Positions 30,479 to 41,838 are shown, counted from the first letter of the stretch. The stretch: DNA of 64,000 bases from Deinococcus deserti VCD115 (GCF_000020685.1 NC_012526.1:1900001-1964000), one strand, 5' to 3'. Notes: a model not told the origin generated them from the letters alone. Program-made: numbers and translations.

Positions 30479-31476
30479 TGGTACAGGTGCCCCAGGAGCC
30501 CAGCCCAGCCCTGCGTGTCCAGGGTCTGAGCAAGGCGTTCGGGACCGTCCAGGCCGCACAGGACGTATCACTCACCGTGCAGGCAGGGGAAACGCTGGCG
30601 CTGCTGGGCCCGTCGGGCTGCGGAAAAAGTACCGTGCTGCGCGGCGTGGCAGGCCTGGAACGCCTGGACGGTGGCCAGGTTGAGGTGGGGGGCCGGAATG
30701 TCACGGCGCTCCCTCCGGAAGCTCGCCATGTGGGCCTGGTGTTTCAGGACTACTCCCTGTTTCCCCACCTGAGCGTCCTCGATAACGTGGCTTACGGGCC
30801 CCGCATGCGCGGTGCGCGGCGCCCGGACGCCCAGGCCCGGGCCCGTGAGGTGCTGGCGTTGGTAGACCTCTCAGCGCTGGAGGCCCGCCGTCCGGCTCAA
30901 CTGTCCGGGGGTCAGCAGCAGCGTGTGGCGCTGGCGCGCGCTCTGGCTACTGCTTCCCCCCTGCTGCTGCTGGATGAGCCGCTGTCGAATCTGGACGAAA
31001 AGCTGCGGGCACAGTTGCGAACCGACCTGCATGCTCTGTTCGCGCGGGTGGAGGCCGGGGTCCTGCTGGTGACCCACGACCAGCGTGAGGCTCTGGCCCT
31101 GGCCCACCGGGTGGCGGTCATGCGCGCAGGACGGATCGTGCAGCAGAACACGGCCGCCGAAGTGTTTGCCAGACCCGCAACCGCCTGGGTGGCTTCTTTT
31201 CTTGGACACCAGAACGTCCTCCCCCATGCAGAGGGTCAGGCTCTGCTCATTCCGGAACTGGCCGTGCATCTGGGAACGGGTCCTCAGTACACCATCACGT
31301 CCAATCAGGTGACCGAGTCTGGAGAAACCATTACTGTAGCCCATTCACTGGGCTTACTCACCCTTCACTTGAGTCCCCGCGAGCGTAATCTCGTGCACGG
31401 CAAGTCCCTGCAGCTCGAACTTGATAGCGCTGTGATGCGTCTGATCCCGGATGACCGCAGCCCTTCGCCCTCCTGA
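30475..31476 (+). CDS. thiQ: Thiamine ABC transporter ATP-binding protein
   Basis: 333 residues. Walker [10 protein letters not shown] near residue 45, Q-loop [15 protein letters not shown] signature LSGGQQQR near 143, Walker [13 protein letters not shown] and the switch His in [10 protein letters not shown] are all intact. About 90 extra C-terminal residues follow the nucleotide-binding domain (TOBE-like position). GTG 30475 overlaps the stop of thiP; ATG 30478 directly after it is equally possible. It energises the uptake system. No terminator is evident after the gene. Confidence 0.93.
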   Translation: MMVQVPQEPSPALRVQGLSKAFGTVQAAQDVSLTVQAGETLALLGPSGCGKSTVLRGVAGLERLDGGQVEVGGRNVTALPPEARHVGLVFQDYSLFPHLSVLDNVAYGPRMRGARRPDAQARAREVLALVDLSALEARRPAQLSGGQQQRVALARALATASPLLLLDEPLSNLDEKLRAQLRTDLHALFARVEAGVLLVTHDQREALALAHRVAVMRAGRIVQQNTAAEVFARPATAWVASFLGHQNVLPHAEGQALLIPELAVHLGTGPQYTITSNQVTESGETITVAHSLGLLTLHLSPRERNLVHGKSLQLELDSAVMRLIPDDRSPSPS

Positions 31477-31556
31477 GCCAGCAGGGTGAGATCATCCACA
31501 TTTGAGGCAAGATCAAAGTTCATGCCCCTCTAAACTCCAACTCATAGGAGGGCTCC

Positions 31557-32633
31557 ATGAATTGGGAAATTGTTCAGAAGGCTTCTGTCGCAGCCCTTGC
31601 CCTGTCATCCGGGGCGCTGGCGCAGGGCACATCAGAGCGCCTGACCTTGGACATTGAGGTAACCGGGCAGGACCGGGACCGCGCGTACGCTCAGGCAATG
31701 GAAAAGGGAATCGAGGCGCTTGTCTCGCGGAACCTCACGCCAGGCACAGCAGCCTACACCCAGGTGCTTCGTGACTTCCCCCGGGCGGACGTACGGCTGG
31801 GGCGCATTCTTCGGGAACAGACCGTTGCGGGACAGGTCTACATGACAGTCCAGGTCAGCGTGCCGCGTGGCGCCGTGGAGCGCGCCGCAGTGCGCGCCCT
31901 GCCGGCAGTGGCGCAGACCAGAATTGCGGTCGTGATCCCTGAAGTGATCCTTCGTCGCCCCGTACCAGACCCGGCAGCCGAAACCGAGATCGCACGCGGG
32001 CTGATCAGCTCGGGACTGCGGGTTGTCGACGCGTCGCAGCAGGTTACAAATGCCCTGAGAGAGATGGTCCGGGCAAATCCAACACTGTCTGGAACCGCAG
32101 CCGCAGAACTCCGCACCCGGCTGAACACCGACCTGCTCGTCACGGGTGAGGCATTTGCGGAGGAATACGGCAGCGTGGCGGGAGGCCTGCGTGGGTACAC
32201 TGCCCGCCTTGAGGTGAAAGTCATTGATCTGGCCAGTGGACAGCTGCTGCACAGTCAGGCTTTTCAGGGCAGTGCGGTCGGTGCCACCGACGCCGTTGCC
32301 GGTAAAACAGCGTTGATGAACGTAGGAAAAATAGCTGCAGATGTGCTGCCAGGGATTGTCCTGAAAGCACTGCAGGGCAGTGGAAGCGCCGCACAGCGGG
32401 CCTTTGTGGTCCGGGTAGCGCCGCCCGTTACTTTTACTCAGGTCAATGCTCTTATGGCTCGTCTGAAAACCAACGTCTCTTTGCAAGACCTGACTGTGCG
32501 CACCATAGATGCGGCTGGAGCGAGTCTTGAAATTCCGTTCGGCGGCAGCGTTCTGGAACTTGCCGCGTTGCTCGAATCCGCCGGCATGCAGGTGGTCGGC
32601 ATGACCGGCGCCGAGCTCACTCTCAAGTTCTAA
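31557..32633 (+). CDS. Exported protein, FlgT-like N-terminal features
   Basis: 358 residues. AGGAGGG lies 6 nt before the ATG, and TAAACT at 31531-31536 is a probable -10. A signal peptide ends near ALAQG (residue 23). The part after it (TGQDRDRAYAQAMEKGIEALV, then VPRGAVERAA and RIAVVIPEVI) resembles the start and middle domains of FlgT/LPP20-type envelope proteins; the C-terminal 80 residues may form a small alpha/beta domain. Deinococci have no flagellum, so a flagellar role is excluded. The next gene, 42 nt away, encodes a CsgG-like protein, so the pair may build an outer-envelope complex. Confidence 0.6.
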   Translation: MNWEIVQKASVAALALSSGALAQGTSERLTLDIEVTGQDRDRAYAQAMEKGIEALVSRNLTPGTAAYTQVLRDFPRADVRLGRILREQTVAGQVYMTVQVSVPRGAVERAAVRALPAVAQTRIAVVIPEVILRRPVPDPAAETEIARGLISSGLRVVDASQQVTNALREMVRANPTLSGTAAAELRTRLNTDLLVTGEAFAEEYGSVAGGLRGYTARLEVKVIDLASGQLLHSQAFQGSAVGATDAVAGKTALMNVGKIAADVLPGIVLKALQGSGSAAQRAFVVRVAPPVTFTQVNALMARLKTNVSLQDLTVRTIDAAGASLEIPFGGSVLELAALLESAGMQVVGMTGAELTLKF

Positions 32634-32675
32634 CCCCCCCGTGGAATCAGCGAATTCCCATCCAAGGAGGCTGTT

Positions 32676-33311
32676 ATGAAAATGTTCCGTGCCATTTTAG
32701 TGATGTCTGCGCTCTGCGCTGGCCAGGTACTGGCCCAGACCGCGCCAGCAGCGCCACCTGCACCGGTAAGCGCCCCCCCTGTTTCGGAGCCGCAGGTGCA
32801 CATTGCCGTGGGCGTGTTCAAATGCAACGTCAGGCTGTGCACGTCTGAACTGGGGACCGGCCTGGCTGACGCCCTGATGAACGCGCTGAGCGAAACCGGC
32901 AAGTTTGCGGTCTATGAGCGTGAAAATGTACCTCAGCTGGTGCAGAACAATATGATTGCCGGCACCGATCCTACGGCTGCGCTGAGCCCGGTGGACGTTC
33001 TGGTATTTGGGAATATCAATGTCTATGAGCCGGAATCGTCCAGTGGGCAGGGCTGTTTTATGGGAGTCTGCCTGGGCGGCAAGGAAAGCCGTATTGGCGC
33101 AGACCTGCGCATTGTGGACTCAAAAACCGGGCGTGTCCTGGCCACCACGAAGGTTGAAGGCAAAAGCAGCACCACGGGTGGCAGTATCTACTTCAATGGA
33201 CTCAGCCTGGGCGGCAAGCAGAGCTCCGGCCTTGACAAGGCTGTCGGCGCAATGCTGACCCAGGCCGTGCAGGTGCTCCAGAGCAAAGTTCCTGCCAGCT
33301 ACTACCGCTAA
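32676..33311 (+). CDS. CsgG-like exported protein
   Basis: 211 residues; AAGGAGG lies 8 nt upstream of the ATG. A signal peptide ends at VLAQ (residue 22) and a Pro-rich linker follows. The body matches the CsgG family: IAVGVFKC, GTGLADALMNALSETGKFAVYERENVPQLVQ, DVLVFGNINVYE, ADLRIVDSKTGRVLATTKVEG. CsgG forms the outer-membrane pore for curli in proteobacteria, but stand-alone homologues occur widely with unknown roles. There is no lipobox Cys at the signal cleavage site, unlike E. coli CsgG. No curli subunit gene is nearby. Confidence 0.75.
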   Translation: MKMFRAILVMSALCAGQVLAQTAPAAPPAPVSAPPVSEPQVHIAVGVFKCNVRLCTSELGTGLADALMNALSETGKFAVYERENVPQLVQNNMIAGTDPTAALSPVDVLVFGNINVYEPESSSGQGCFMGVCLGGKESRIGADLRIVDSKTGRVLATTKVEGKSSTTGGSIYFNGLSLGGKQSSGLDKAVGAMLTQAVQVLQSKVPASYYR

Positions 33312-33342
33312 ATCATGCGCTGCCAGGCTCTACACTAAGCGC

Positions 33343-33960
33343 GTGAGAGCGTGGATCCTGGTGGGTGGGCGTCTGAACATGACGCCCACCCTCTCCTTAT
33401 TGCCCTCACCGGACCTGGTGGTTGCGGCAGACGGTGGCGCACGTCATGCCGCCGTGTTGGGCACGCACGTGGATCTGTGGGTTGGAGACTTCGATTCCTC
33501 AGAAGGACTGCTGCTCGACGCCCCCCGCGAGGTTCATCCAGCAGCCAAGGACGAGACTGACGCGGAACTGGCAGTCCGGGTGGCACGCGCCCGGGGAGCC
33601 AGAACGCTGGTCTTCGTGGGCGCCTTTGGTGGACGCTTCGACCATGCAGCTGCGCTGATGCTGGGCAGCCTGCGCCTGGCTCAAGAGGGCCTGAGTATCA
33701 GTCTGACCAGCGGGGACGAGTGGGCCTGGCCGCTGCTGCCTTCCTCTCCCCTGTCCCTGGAGCTGCGGCCCGGTACCACTCTGAGCGTGCTGGCCTGCAC
33801 AGACCTTCGTGGTCTGACGCTCCAGGGCGTCCGCTGGCCGCTTAGCCGGGCCGATGTGCCGCAGGGCAGCGGCTGGACTGTCAGCAACGAAACCACGCAG
33901 CCCATGGTCTCCGCTTCCCTTGAAGGGGGCGCAGCGCTGGTCACCGCCGTGCTGCATTAA
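33343..33960 (+). CDS. thiN: Thiamine pyrophosphokinase
   Basis: 205 residues. The family motifs are present: VVAADGGARHA near residue 27, VGDFDS near 48, and KDETDAELAV near 68, which bind thiamine, ATP and Mg. It converts thiamine to thiamine pyrophosphate, so it completes the salvage route fed by the thiBPQ transporter 2 kb upstream. GTG 33343 lies 6 nt after TACACT (33331-33336): leaderless, with its own promoter and no THI element. Confidence 0.9.
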   Translation: MRAWILVGGRLNMTPTLSLLPSPDLVVAADGGARHAAVLGTHVDLWVGDFDSSEGLLLDAPREVHPAAKDETDAELAVRVARARGARTLVFVGAFGGRFDHAAALMLGSLRLAQEGLSISLTSGDEWAWPLLPSSPLSLELRPGTTLSVLACTDLRGLTLQGVRWPLSRADVPQGSGWTVSNETTQPMVSASLEGGAALVTAVLH

Positions 33961-34006
33961 GAGAGCTTCAGGAACCCGGCGTGCACTGGGCGCGTAGGGT
34001 GAAGGT

Positions 34007-34741
34007 ATGAGAAGTCGTGGTCCTGGATGCGGTTGTCTTGGTTGTGGTGGCGGATCGTTGCTGGTGCTGGCCCTGTTGGGTGCGCTGGCGTGGTTCGCTG
34101 TAATTCGTCCTGCACAGGACTTCCTTAGCGGCTGGCGGGCGCCACAGACCCAGACTCAGACTGGTCAGAATCCGTCGGGCCAGGAAAGTGACGGCGGAGT
34201 TGTCATGCCGCAGCTGCCTGGAAACGGCGGCAACAACAATGGAGCTGCCAGCGATTCCGCAGGCAAGAACCAGGATGCTCCTGCAGCCACCGGGAACATG
34301 AATGCGCCGGTGACCCGGGCCGAGGTGCAGAAGTTCGTGCGGGTACGCCGCGACGTGCGTCAAGCTCTGGGAACCAGCTTTACCGGACTGCAGGACGTGT
34401 GGACGGATATCCAGGGTGGACAGAGCCCCAATCTGCTGCAGGTTGTGGGGGTGCTGCGCAACGCCGGCAGCAGCGTTGGCGCTGCCCGCAATGCCCACAC
34501 AGCTGCCCTGCAGCGCGAGAACCTCAGCCCTGAGCGTTACGCGGCCATCCGCTCGGCTGTCAACCGCGCCCTGGGACTGCCGAACGTGGACTTTGCGCGT
34601 GCCGCCGAGTCGCTGCAGCGTGGCCAGCTGCCGGACCTGAACGGCACGGTGCAGACCGCTACGGCTCAGGAAAAGGCCCTGGTCGCACCGTTCCGCCAGG
34701 AGCTGCTCACCACCTCGGCGGCAGGCCTGCTCGGGCTGTAG
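34007..34741 (+). CDS. Membrane-anchored protein, unknown
   Basis: 244 residues. The N-terminus is odd: Cys-rich CGCLGCGGGS at 8-17 directly before one membrane helix (about 18-34). A low-complexity Gln/Thr/Asn/Gly linker follows to about residue 100, then a helical domain of about 140 residues with VRRDVRQALG and LSPERYAAIRSAVNRALG. The domain is probably outside the cytoplasm. No family is recognised. TAGGGT (33995-34000) lies 6 nt before ATG 34007, so it is leaderless. A strong terminator follows. Confidence 0.6.
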   Translation: MRSRGPGCGCLGCGGGSLLVLALLGALAWFAVIRPAQDFLSGWRAPQTQTQTGQNPSGQESDGGVVMPQLPGNGGNNNGAASDSAGKNQDAPAATGNMNAPVTRAEVQKFVRVRRDVRQALGTSFTGLQDVWTDIQGGQSPNLLQVVGVLRNAGSSVGAARNAHTAALQRENLSPERYAAIRSAVNRALGLPNVDFARAAESLQRGQLPDLNGTVQTATAQEKALVAPFRQELLTTSAAGLLGL

Positions 34742-34758
34742 CGCACTTCACGTCCCTA

Positions 34759-34788
34759 CGGCAGAGGTTCAGTACGGAACCTCTGCCG
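34759..34788 (+). terminator. Terminator before hemL
   Basis: CGGCAGAGGTTC (34759-34770) and GAACCTCTGCCG (34777-34788) form a perfect 12-bp stem with a 6-nt loop, followed by CCTTTGTG. Confidence 0.75.
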
Positions 34789-34866
34789 CCTTTGTGTCAG
34801 AAGGTCAAGGCCACTTGAAGCCGGGGCGTTCCCGACCCCTCATCCGTATCCGTTACCTTGAGGCTC

Positions 34867-36188
<1,322 letters not shown>

Positions 36189-36192
<4 letters not shown>

Positions 36193-36617
36193 CGCTACTG
36201 CACGGCACCGAAGACGTGATCCGCGTCCTGACGGAGAACAAGGTGATTGCCGTGGTCGGCTTTCACCGCGACAGCACCAAGGCCGCTCACTACGTTCCGG
36301 AATATATGTACCGCCAGGGCTACACGATCATTCCGGTCAACCCGGTTCTGGCCCAGCGTGGCGAAAGCTACTTTGGGCATAGGGCCGTTTCGTCTCTGGC
36401 TGAAATCACAGTGCCGGTAGATGTCGTGGAAATTTTCCGCCGCAGCGACAAGGTCGGGTTGCATCTGGGAGACATTCTGGCCATGAACCCGCTGCCCAGG
36501 GTGGTCTGGATGCAACTGGGCATCCGCAACGATGAGGTTGCCCAGGAGCTGACGGCGCGGGGCATTGACGTGGTTCAGAACCGCTGCATGCTGGCCGATC
36601 ACCGCGCTCTGCTTTAA
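36189..36617 (+). CDS. CoA-binding (Rossmann) domain protein
   Basis: 142 residues, the size of free-standing YccU-like CoA-binding proteins. VIAVVGFHRDSTKAAHYVPEYM, the turn IPVNP, DVVEIFRRS, and the final NRCMLADHRAL match the family, whose members resemble the CoA-binding part of succinyl-CoA synthetase. No enzyme activity is established. ATGA overlap with hemL shows translational coupling. Confidence 0.88.
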
Positions 36618-36626
36618 ATAGCTGAT

Positions 36627-36666
36627 GTGAAGCCGGACCCACTGAGCGACGGGGGTCCGGCTTCAC
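36627..36666. terminator. Bidirectional terminator between the CoA-binding gene and hom
   Basis: GTGAAGCCGGACCC (36627-36640) and GGGTCCGGCTTCAC (36653-36666) form a perfect 14-bp stem with a 12-nt loop between two converging genes. There is no T-run on either side. Confidence 0.65.
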
Positions 36667-36687
36667 ACGACGTAGCGCGGCCGCAGC

Positions 36688-37650
36688 TCAGTGCAGCGGC
36701 ACGTGCCCCGGAAAGCCCAGCAGGTAGTCGAGCAGGTCGCCGACCATCGCCGAAGCCGTCACCATGCCCCCGGCCCCCCCTCCGGCAAAAATAAGTGAGC
36801 CGCATTCTTCGCCTTCGTAAATCATGGCGTTGCGGCTGGCACCGGCGGTGCACAGGGCGTGAGTCAGCGGCAGGCGCTGAGGCGCGACCGTCGCCCGCCA
36901 GCTTCCGTTGTCCTTTTCCAGCTGCGCGACCAGCTTGATACGCTCGCCCTGAGCACGGGCGTCCTCGATATCGGCCAGGGTCACGTCCTCGATGCCATTT
37001 ATCTGCACGGCGCTGTAGGGAAAGTTGCCGTCTGCGCTGAAGCGGGCCAGGACGGTCAGCTTGTGCGCGGTGTCAAACCCGCCCACGTCCAGAGTTGGCG
37101 GGTCCTCGGCGTAGCCGAGAGCCTGCGCCTGCGCCAGGGCGTCGGCATACGACTGCCCTGCTTCCATCTGGCCCAGCACGTAGTTGCAGGTACCGTTGAG
37201 CACTGCCTGAAGGCGGGTAAAGGTGCTGGCCCGCAGCACCGTGCTCATGGGTCCGATGACCGGCGTGCCCGCCATAACCGACGCCTCGTAGTACAGCCGG
37301 CCATCCAGGGCGTGCTCGCGCAGGTCATCCCAGCGTTCGGCCAGCAGGGCCTTGTTGGCGGTAATGACGGCCCGGCCTGAACGGAGGTAGGGCCGCAGCA
37401 GCTCCAGCGGACGCTCGATGCCTCCCATGCACTCGATAACCACGCCGCATTCCTGCAGGAAGTCGGCGCGGTCGGTCACGCGGGTACCGGGCGGCACGTC
37501 GCGCGGCTTGTTCACGTCGCGCACCAGCACGCCGGCAACCTCGATGCGAACGCCCAGGTCGGTGAAAATGTGTTCCCGGCGCTGAATCAGCTTCAAAACA
37601 TCCTGGCCCACGGTGCCACTGCCCAGGATGCCGATGGTGACGGTTCTCAT
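36688..37650 (-). CDS. hom: Homoserine dehydrogenase
   Basis: 320 residues. It reduces aspartate semialdehyde to homoserine. GILGSGTVG at 8-16 binds NAD(P); [10 protein letters not shown] near residue 170 and [17 protein letters not shown] near 200 are the catalytic-domain signatures. The C-terminal ACT domain of the longer forms is missing, so feedback by threonine through that domain is not expected. TAGCTT (37658-37663, minus sense) ends 7 nt before the ATG, so it is probably leaderless. It works between asd and metX, both in this window. Confidence 0.95.
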   Translation of the reverse strand: MRTVTIGILGSGTVGQDVLKLIQRREHIFTDLGVRIEVAGVLVRDVNKPRDVPPGTRVTDRADFLQECGVVIECMGGIERPLELLRPYLRSGRAVITANKALLAERWDDLREHALDGRLYYEASVMAGTPVIGPMSTVLRASTFTRLQAVLNGTCNYVLGQMEAGQSYADALAQAQALGYAEDPPTLDVGGFDTAHKLTVLARFSADGNFPYSAVQINGIEDVTLADIEDARAQGERIKLVAQLEKDNGSWRATVAPQRLPLTHALCTAGASRNAMIYEGEECGSLIFAGGGAGGMVTASAMVGDLLDYLLGFPGHVPLH

Positions 37651-37756
37651 GGCTTCAAAGCTAACGCGCAGGCCAGTGCAGGGCCGCGGGGCGGGTTAGG
37701 TGTGGGGCTAAGGACATCTTGGGGGCACCTTCAGTCGGCCCCTGGGGCGCGGGCGG

Positions 37757-37762
37757 TACACT
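37757..37762 (+). promoter_or_regulatory. -10 box of the prfA leader ORF
   Basis: TACACT ends 7 nt before ATG 37770. The -35 position (37734-37739, GTCGGC) is poor. Confidence 0.5.
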
Positions 37763-37769
37763 GCACGGC

Positions 37770-37850
37770 ATGTTTCCTGTGAGTATGTTCGTTTCGCGCA
37801 GTGGGAGTCCACCGGGCTGGTTGCCGGGCTGGATTGTGTCGGGTCCGTGA
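37770..37850 (+). CDS. Leaderless upstream ORF coupled to prfA
   Basis: 26 codons, ATG 37770 to TGA 37848-37850, beginning [15 protein letters not shown] and ending with WIVSGP. ATG lies 7 nt after TACACT, the spacing of leaderless starts in this window. The stop overlaps GTG 37847 of prfA as GTGA, and prfA has no Shine-Dalgarno of its own, so translation of prfA probably depends on ribosomes finishing this ORF. Nothing is known of the peptide. Confidence 0.5.
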   Translation: MFPVSMFVSRSGSPPGWLPGWIVSGP

Positions 37851-38947
37851 GTGGCCGGCTTTCAGAACTGGCGGCCGAGTTCGGCATGGTTGAGCGTGCC
37901 CTGGGGGACCCGGCCGCACTGGCCGACCCGCAGGCCTATACCCGGCTGACCCGGCGCCACCGTGAGCTGCTGCCGCTGGTGACCCTGCTGCGCGAGCGCG
38001 AGGCCCTGGAATCGGACCTGCGTGGAGCTCAGGAACTGCTGAGCGACCCCGATATGCGCGAGCTGGCCCAGAACGAGATCACAGAGGCGACAGCTCGTCT
38101 CGAACAACTCGGTGCCGAACTGGAAGTGCTGCTGCTGCCCACCGACCCGGATGACCTCAAGAACGTAATTCTGGAACTGCGGGCGGGCGCCGGCGGCGCG
38201 GAAGCCGGCCTGTTTGTGATGGACCTGCTGCGCATGTACACCCGGTACGCCGAGGACAGAGGGCTGCGCCTGAACGTCCTGGAAGCCAGTGAATCGGACC
38301 TGGGCGGCGCCAGCAAGGTGGTGGCCGAGATCAGCGGGGAATTTGCCTTCCGGGCCTTTAAATGGGAACGGGGCGTCCACCGCGTGCAGCGGGTCCCGGC
38401 CACCGAGTCGCAGGGCCGGATACACACCAGTACCGTCACCGTCGCGGTGCTTCCGGAAGCTGAACAAGGCGAGGTTCAGCTAGACCTGTCCGAAGTGCGT
38501 ATTGATGTCTTCCGCTCGCAGGGGGCCGGTGGACAGGGCGTCAACACCACCGACAGCGCCGTGCGGGCCGTCTACCGCGCAGGTACGCCCGACGAGATCA
38601 TGGTGGTATGTCAGGATGGCCGCTCCCAGATCAAAAACCGCGAGAAGGCCCTGGTCGTGCTGGCCTCCCGACTGGCCGAGCGTGAGCGGGCAGCCCGTGA
38701 CGCCCAGGAAGCCCGCGACCGCGCCGCGCAGGTGGGCAGCGGCGAGCGCAGCGAGAAAATCCGCACCTACAATTACCCGCAAAACCGCGTGACCGATCAC
38801 CGCCTGGAAGGCGACAGCAAAAACCATCCGCTCGACAGTGTGATGGCCGGCGGCCTGGGGCCGGTGGTCTCGGCCCTGGCGCGCGACGAGCGCGAACGGC
38901 AGCTGCTGGCCGCCTCCGCCGAGGAGGCGCGTGATGGCGCGGCGTGA
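37847..38947 (+). CDS. prfA: Peptide chain release factor 1
   Basis: 366 residues. [14 protein letters not shown] contains the PAT (PxT) anticodon tripeptide that marks RF1, reading UAA and UAG, and [15 protein letters not shown] holds the GGQ that triggers peptide release. GTG 37847 has no ribosome-binding site and overlaps the TGA of a 26-codon upstream ORF; this start gives the normal family N-terminus ([15 protein letters not shown]). It overlaps the following Nudix gene by 14 nt. Confidence 0.96.
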   Translation: MSGRLSELAAEFGMVERALGDPAALADPQAYTRLTRRHRELLPLVTLLREREALESDLRGAQELLSDPDMRELAQNEITEATARLEQLGAELEVLLLPTDPDDLKNVILELRAGAGGAEAGLFVMDLLRMYTRYAEDRGLRLNVLEASESDLGGASKVVAEISGEFAFRAFKWERGVHRVQRVPATESQGRIHTSTVTVAVLPEAEQGEVQLDLSEVRIDVFRSQGAGGQGVNTTDSAVRAVYRAGTPDEIMVVCQDGRSQIKNREKALVVLASRLAERERAARDAQEARDRAAQVGSGERSEKIRTYNYPQNRVTDHRLEGDSKNHPLDSVMAGGLGPVVSALARDERERQLLAASAEEARDGAA

Positions 38948-39428
38948 CCTGCTGGTGGCGGCGGGTGTGCTGCGTGACCGCCTCGGAAGGGTCCTGCTGG
39001 TCGGCAACGACTGGCAGGGCCACGGCCGGGTCCGCCATACGCTGCCCGGCGGGGTGGTCGAGCCAGGCGAAACCCTGCCCGAGGCGCTGTACCGCGAGAT
39101 CTTCGAGGAGACCGGGCTGAAGCTCACTGGCATCAAGCACATGGCTTATACGGTGCATATCGAAGATGAGCGGCGCGGTGAGCGGGCCATCGCTGTGGCA
39201 TTCGAGGCCACCTGGGAAGGTCTTCTTAACCCCAGCGACCCAGACGGATTCATCGTGGAGGCGAAGTTCTGCTCCATCGACGAAGCGCTGGACAAGCTCG
39301 ACTCCCCGCCTATGCGAGAGCCGCTCAGCGACTATCTGCAAACCGGTGAGCCGGGACGCTTCTATGCTTTCAAGGGGTGGGACGGACGGGGCGGCCTGCG
39401 GATTCCGGCCCTGAAACCCAGGAGCTAG
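38934..39428 (+). CDS. Nudix hydrolase
   Basis: 164 residues from ATG 38934; GGAGG at 38923-38927 fits this start better than GTG 38931. The Nudix box [24 protein letters not shown] (positions 40-63) is complete. The substrate is unknown. It begins inside the end of prfA and is therefore co-transcribed with it. It ends at a clear terminator. Confidence 0.92.
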   Translation: MARRDLLVAAGVLRDRLGRVLLVGNDWQGHGRVRHTLPGGVVEPGETLPEALYREIFEETGLKLTGIKHMAYTVHIEDERRGERAIAVAFEATWEGLLNPSDPDGFIVEAKFCSIDEALDKLDSPPMREPLSDYLQTGEPGRFYAFKGWDGRGGLRIPALKPRS

Positions 39429-39461
39429 GCGCACCGACGTCCAGCCAGAAACACAGCACAA

Positions 39462-39486
39462 AGGCCCGGGGCTTAGTCCCGGGCCT
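39462..39486. terminator. Terminator between converging Nudix and nitroreductase genes
   Basis: AGGCCCGGG (39462-39470) and CCCGGGCCT (39478-39486) form a perfect 9-bp stem with a 7-nt loop. Confidence 0.7.
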
Positions 39487-39500
39487 GTTGCGTTCTGTGC

Positions 39501-40121
<621 letters not shown>

Positions 40122-40128
40122 GAGTGCT

Positions 40129-40157
40129 ATAATAGGCCAATCAGTTTGAAAAGTCAA
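40129..40157 (-). promoter_or_regulatory. Strong leaderless promoter of the nitroreductase gene
   Basis: On the minus strand TTGACT (40152-40157), 17-nt spacer, TATTAT (40129-40134), 7 nt to the ATG. It is the closest match to the sigma-70 consensus in the window. ATTGCAGCAAT at 40169-40179 is a small palindrome in the middle of the intergenic region and may be an HxlR site. Confidence 0.85.
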
Positions 40158-40209
40158 TCGGTGTAATGATTGCAGCAATTTGATTCTGATTTGGGTGTAC
40201 AGTATTGAC

Positions 40210-40572
<363 letters not shown>

Positions 40573-40600
40573 CTCAGGGGTAAATAAAAGCCCAATACGC

Positions 40601-40632
40601 ATAAGGCCAGCCGGTCACTAGGCTGGCCTTAT
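40601..40632. repeat. 12-bp perfect inverted repeat over promoter and start codon
   Basis: ATAAGGCCAGCC (40601-40612) and GGCTGGCCTTAT (40621-40632), 8-nt spacer. The right arm includes most of the -10 box TAGGCT (40619-40624) and the first two bases of ATG 40631. It may be an operator, or a terminator for hxlR. Confidence 0.7.
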
Positions 40633-41209
40633 GAGCGTAAAAGACAACTTCACGGCAGACGAGTGGTTCAAAATCATGACCGGTCCTGGCCGGGCGGGAG
40701 CCGCCGTCGTGGCAGCCAGCCCCAGCGGCTTGACCGGCCTGCTGGCTGAAGCGCAGGCTATTGCCGCCAGCGTGCGTGAGCACGTCAGCAGGGCAGGCCG
40801 CACCCCCCTGATGGAAGCTATCGCAGCTGACCTGATGGGCTCTCCGGCAGATCCTCAGTCGCTGCCACAGCAGGAAAAGGCCCGCAATATGGAAGAAGCC
40901 GTGGCCCAGAGCATTGAGGGAGTGCGTCAGGCAATCTGGCTGGTCAGCAGTAAAACCAGCCAGGAAGACGCCGCCGCATACCAACAGATGCTGATCGAGG
41001 TTGTGGAACGTACAGCGCAGGCAGCGAAGGAAGGGGGCTTCCTGGGCATAGGCGGCGAGCAGGTCAATGATAAGGAGCGCCAGGTCATCGAGGAACTGCG
41101 GCGGGTGATCGGTGGCGCATCAGTTCAGGGGGACAGCAACACCGTCACCCCGACTCAGGAAACACTTCCCTCAACTCCAAGCCCCGACGGCAGCGGCAAC
41201 AGCAACTGA
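40631..41209 (+). CDS. Conserved-looking cytosolic protein, unknown
   Basis: 192 residues, mostly helical, no signal peptide or membrane segment. DNFTADEWFKIMTGPGRAGAAVVAASPSG at the start and GGFLGIGGEQVNDKERQVIEELRRVIG near residue 140 look like defined conserved blocks; the last 30 residues are a Thr/Ser/Pro tail. The family is not recognised. TAGGCT ends 6 nt before the ATG (leaderless), inside a 12-bp inverted repeat. Followed after 68 nt by ridA. Confidence 0.65.
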   Translation: MSVKDNFTADEWFKIMTGPGRAGAAVVAASPSGLTGLLAEAQAIAASVREHVSRAGRTPLMEAIAADLMGSPADPQSLPQQEKARNMEEAVAQSIEGVRQAIWLVSSKTSQEDAAAYQQMLIEVVERTAQAAKEGGFLGIGGEQVNDKERQVIEELRRVIGGASVQGDSNTVTPTQETLPSTPSPDGSGNSN

Positions 41210-41277
41210 CTGTTGACCGTGCGGCATGACCTCTTCCAGCGTGAACATGTTGTCTGCCTCACGTCAGGGTTGCCCTC

Positions 41278-41682
41278 ATGACCGAGCCACCTGAAATCCA
41301 TTTCCCAGCTGTTCCGGAACTGGCGCAGATACCGGGTTACTCACCCGTGGTCGAGGTCCGGGGCGGCCGCACGGTGTACCTTTCGGGCCAGATCGCGCTG
41401 GACGCCCAGGGCCGCACCGTTGGCGAAGGAGATTTCACCGCGCAGGCCCGGCAGGTCTTCGCGAACCTGCAGCAGGCTCTGGCAGCCGTAGGCCTGACTT
41501 TCGACGCCGTGGTCAAGCTGACCATCTTTCTGACCGACTTCCGGTATCTGCCTCAGATGCGGGCCGTGCGCGACGAATATGTGAATACGGCGTCGCCTCC
41601 GGCCAGCAGTGCGGTTCAGGTGTCGGCGCTGGTACGTCCTGAACTGCTGATTGAAGTCGAAGCGATTGCTGCCGGACCGTAA
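41278..41682 (+). CDS. RidA family reactive imine deaminase
   Basis: 134 residues. GGRTVYLSGQIALDAQG near residue 29, and the C-terminal SSAVQVSALVRPELLIEVEAIA with the active-site Arg and Glu, are the YjgF/RidA signature. These trimeric proteins hydrolyse 2-aminoacrylate and similar imines formed by PLP enzymes. A weak -10 (CAGGGT) lies 7 nt before ATG 41278. No terminator separates it from the ZTP riboswitch. Confidence 0.92.
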   Translation: MTEPPEIHFPAVPELAQIPGYSPVVEVRGGRTVYLSGQIALDAQGRTVGEGDFTAQARQVFANLQQALAAVGLTFDAVVKLTIFLTDFRYLPQMRAVRDEYVNTASPPASSAVQVSALVRPELLIEVEAIAAGP

Positions 41683-41750
41683 CACCATTCATGACGTGAC
41701 CTCTGTACGGGTCTGAACCCTGAACCTCCCCGCGCCTGTATGCTGAGCCA

Positions 41751-41838
41751 TGAGCGGGGGACAACTGGCGCTGATCGTGGGGCAACCACGGGGGAGTCAC
41801 CCGAACTTCAAATTGGATCGCGCGCCTGGGTCGGAGGG
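41751..41838 (+). promoter_or_regulatory. ZTP (pfl) riboswitch
   Basis: Aptamer blocks in order: GGGGACAACTGGCG, then ACCACGGGGGAGTCACCC, and after a variable linker GCGCCTGGGTC. These match the ZTP/pfl consensus (..ACTGGCG, ACCAC..GGGAG, CGCCTGGG). TATGCT at 41739-41744 is the -10. ZTP signals shortage of 10-formyl-tetrahydrofolate; the two genes downstream, purH and folD, are classical members of this regulon. Ligand binding normally prevents termination. Confidence 0.88.
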
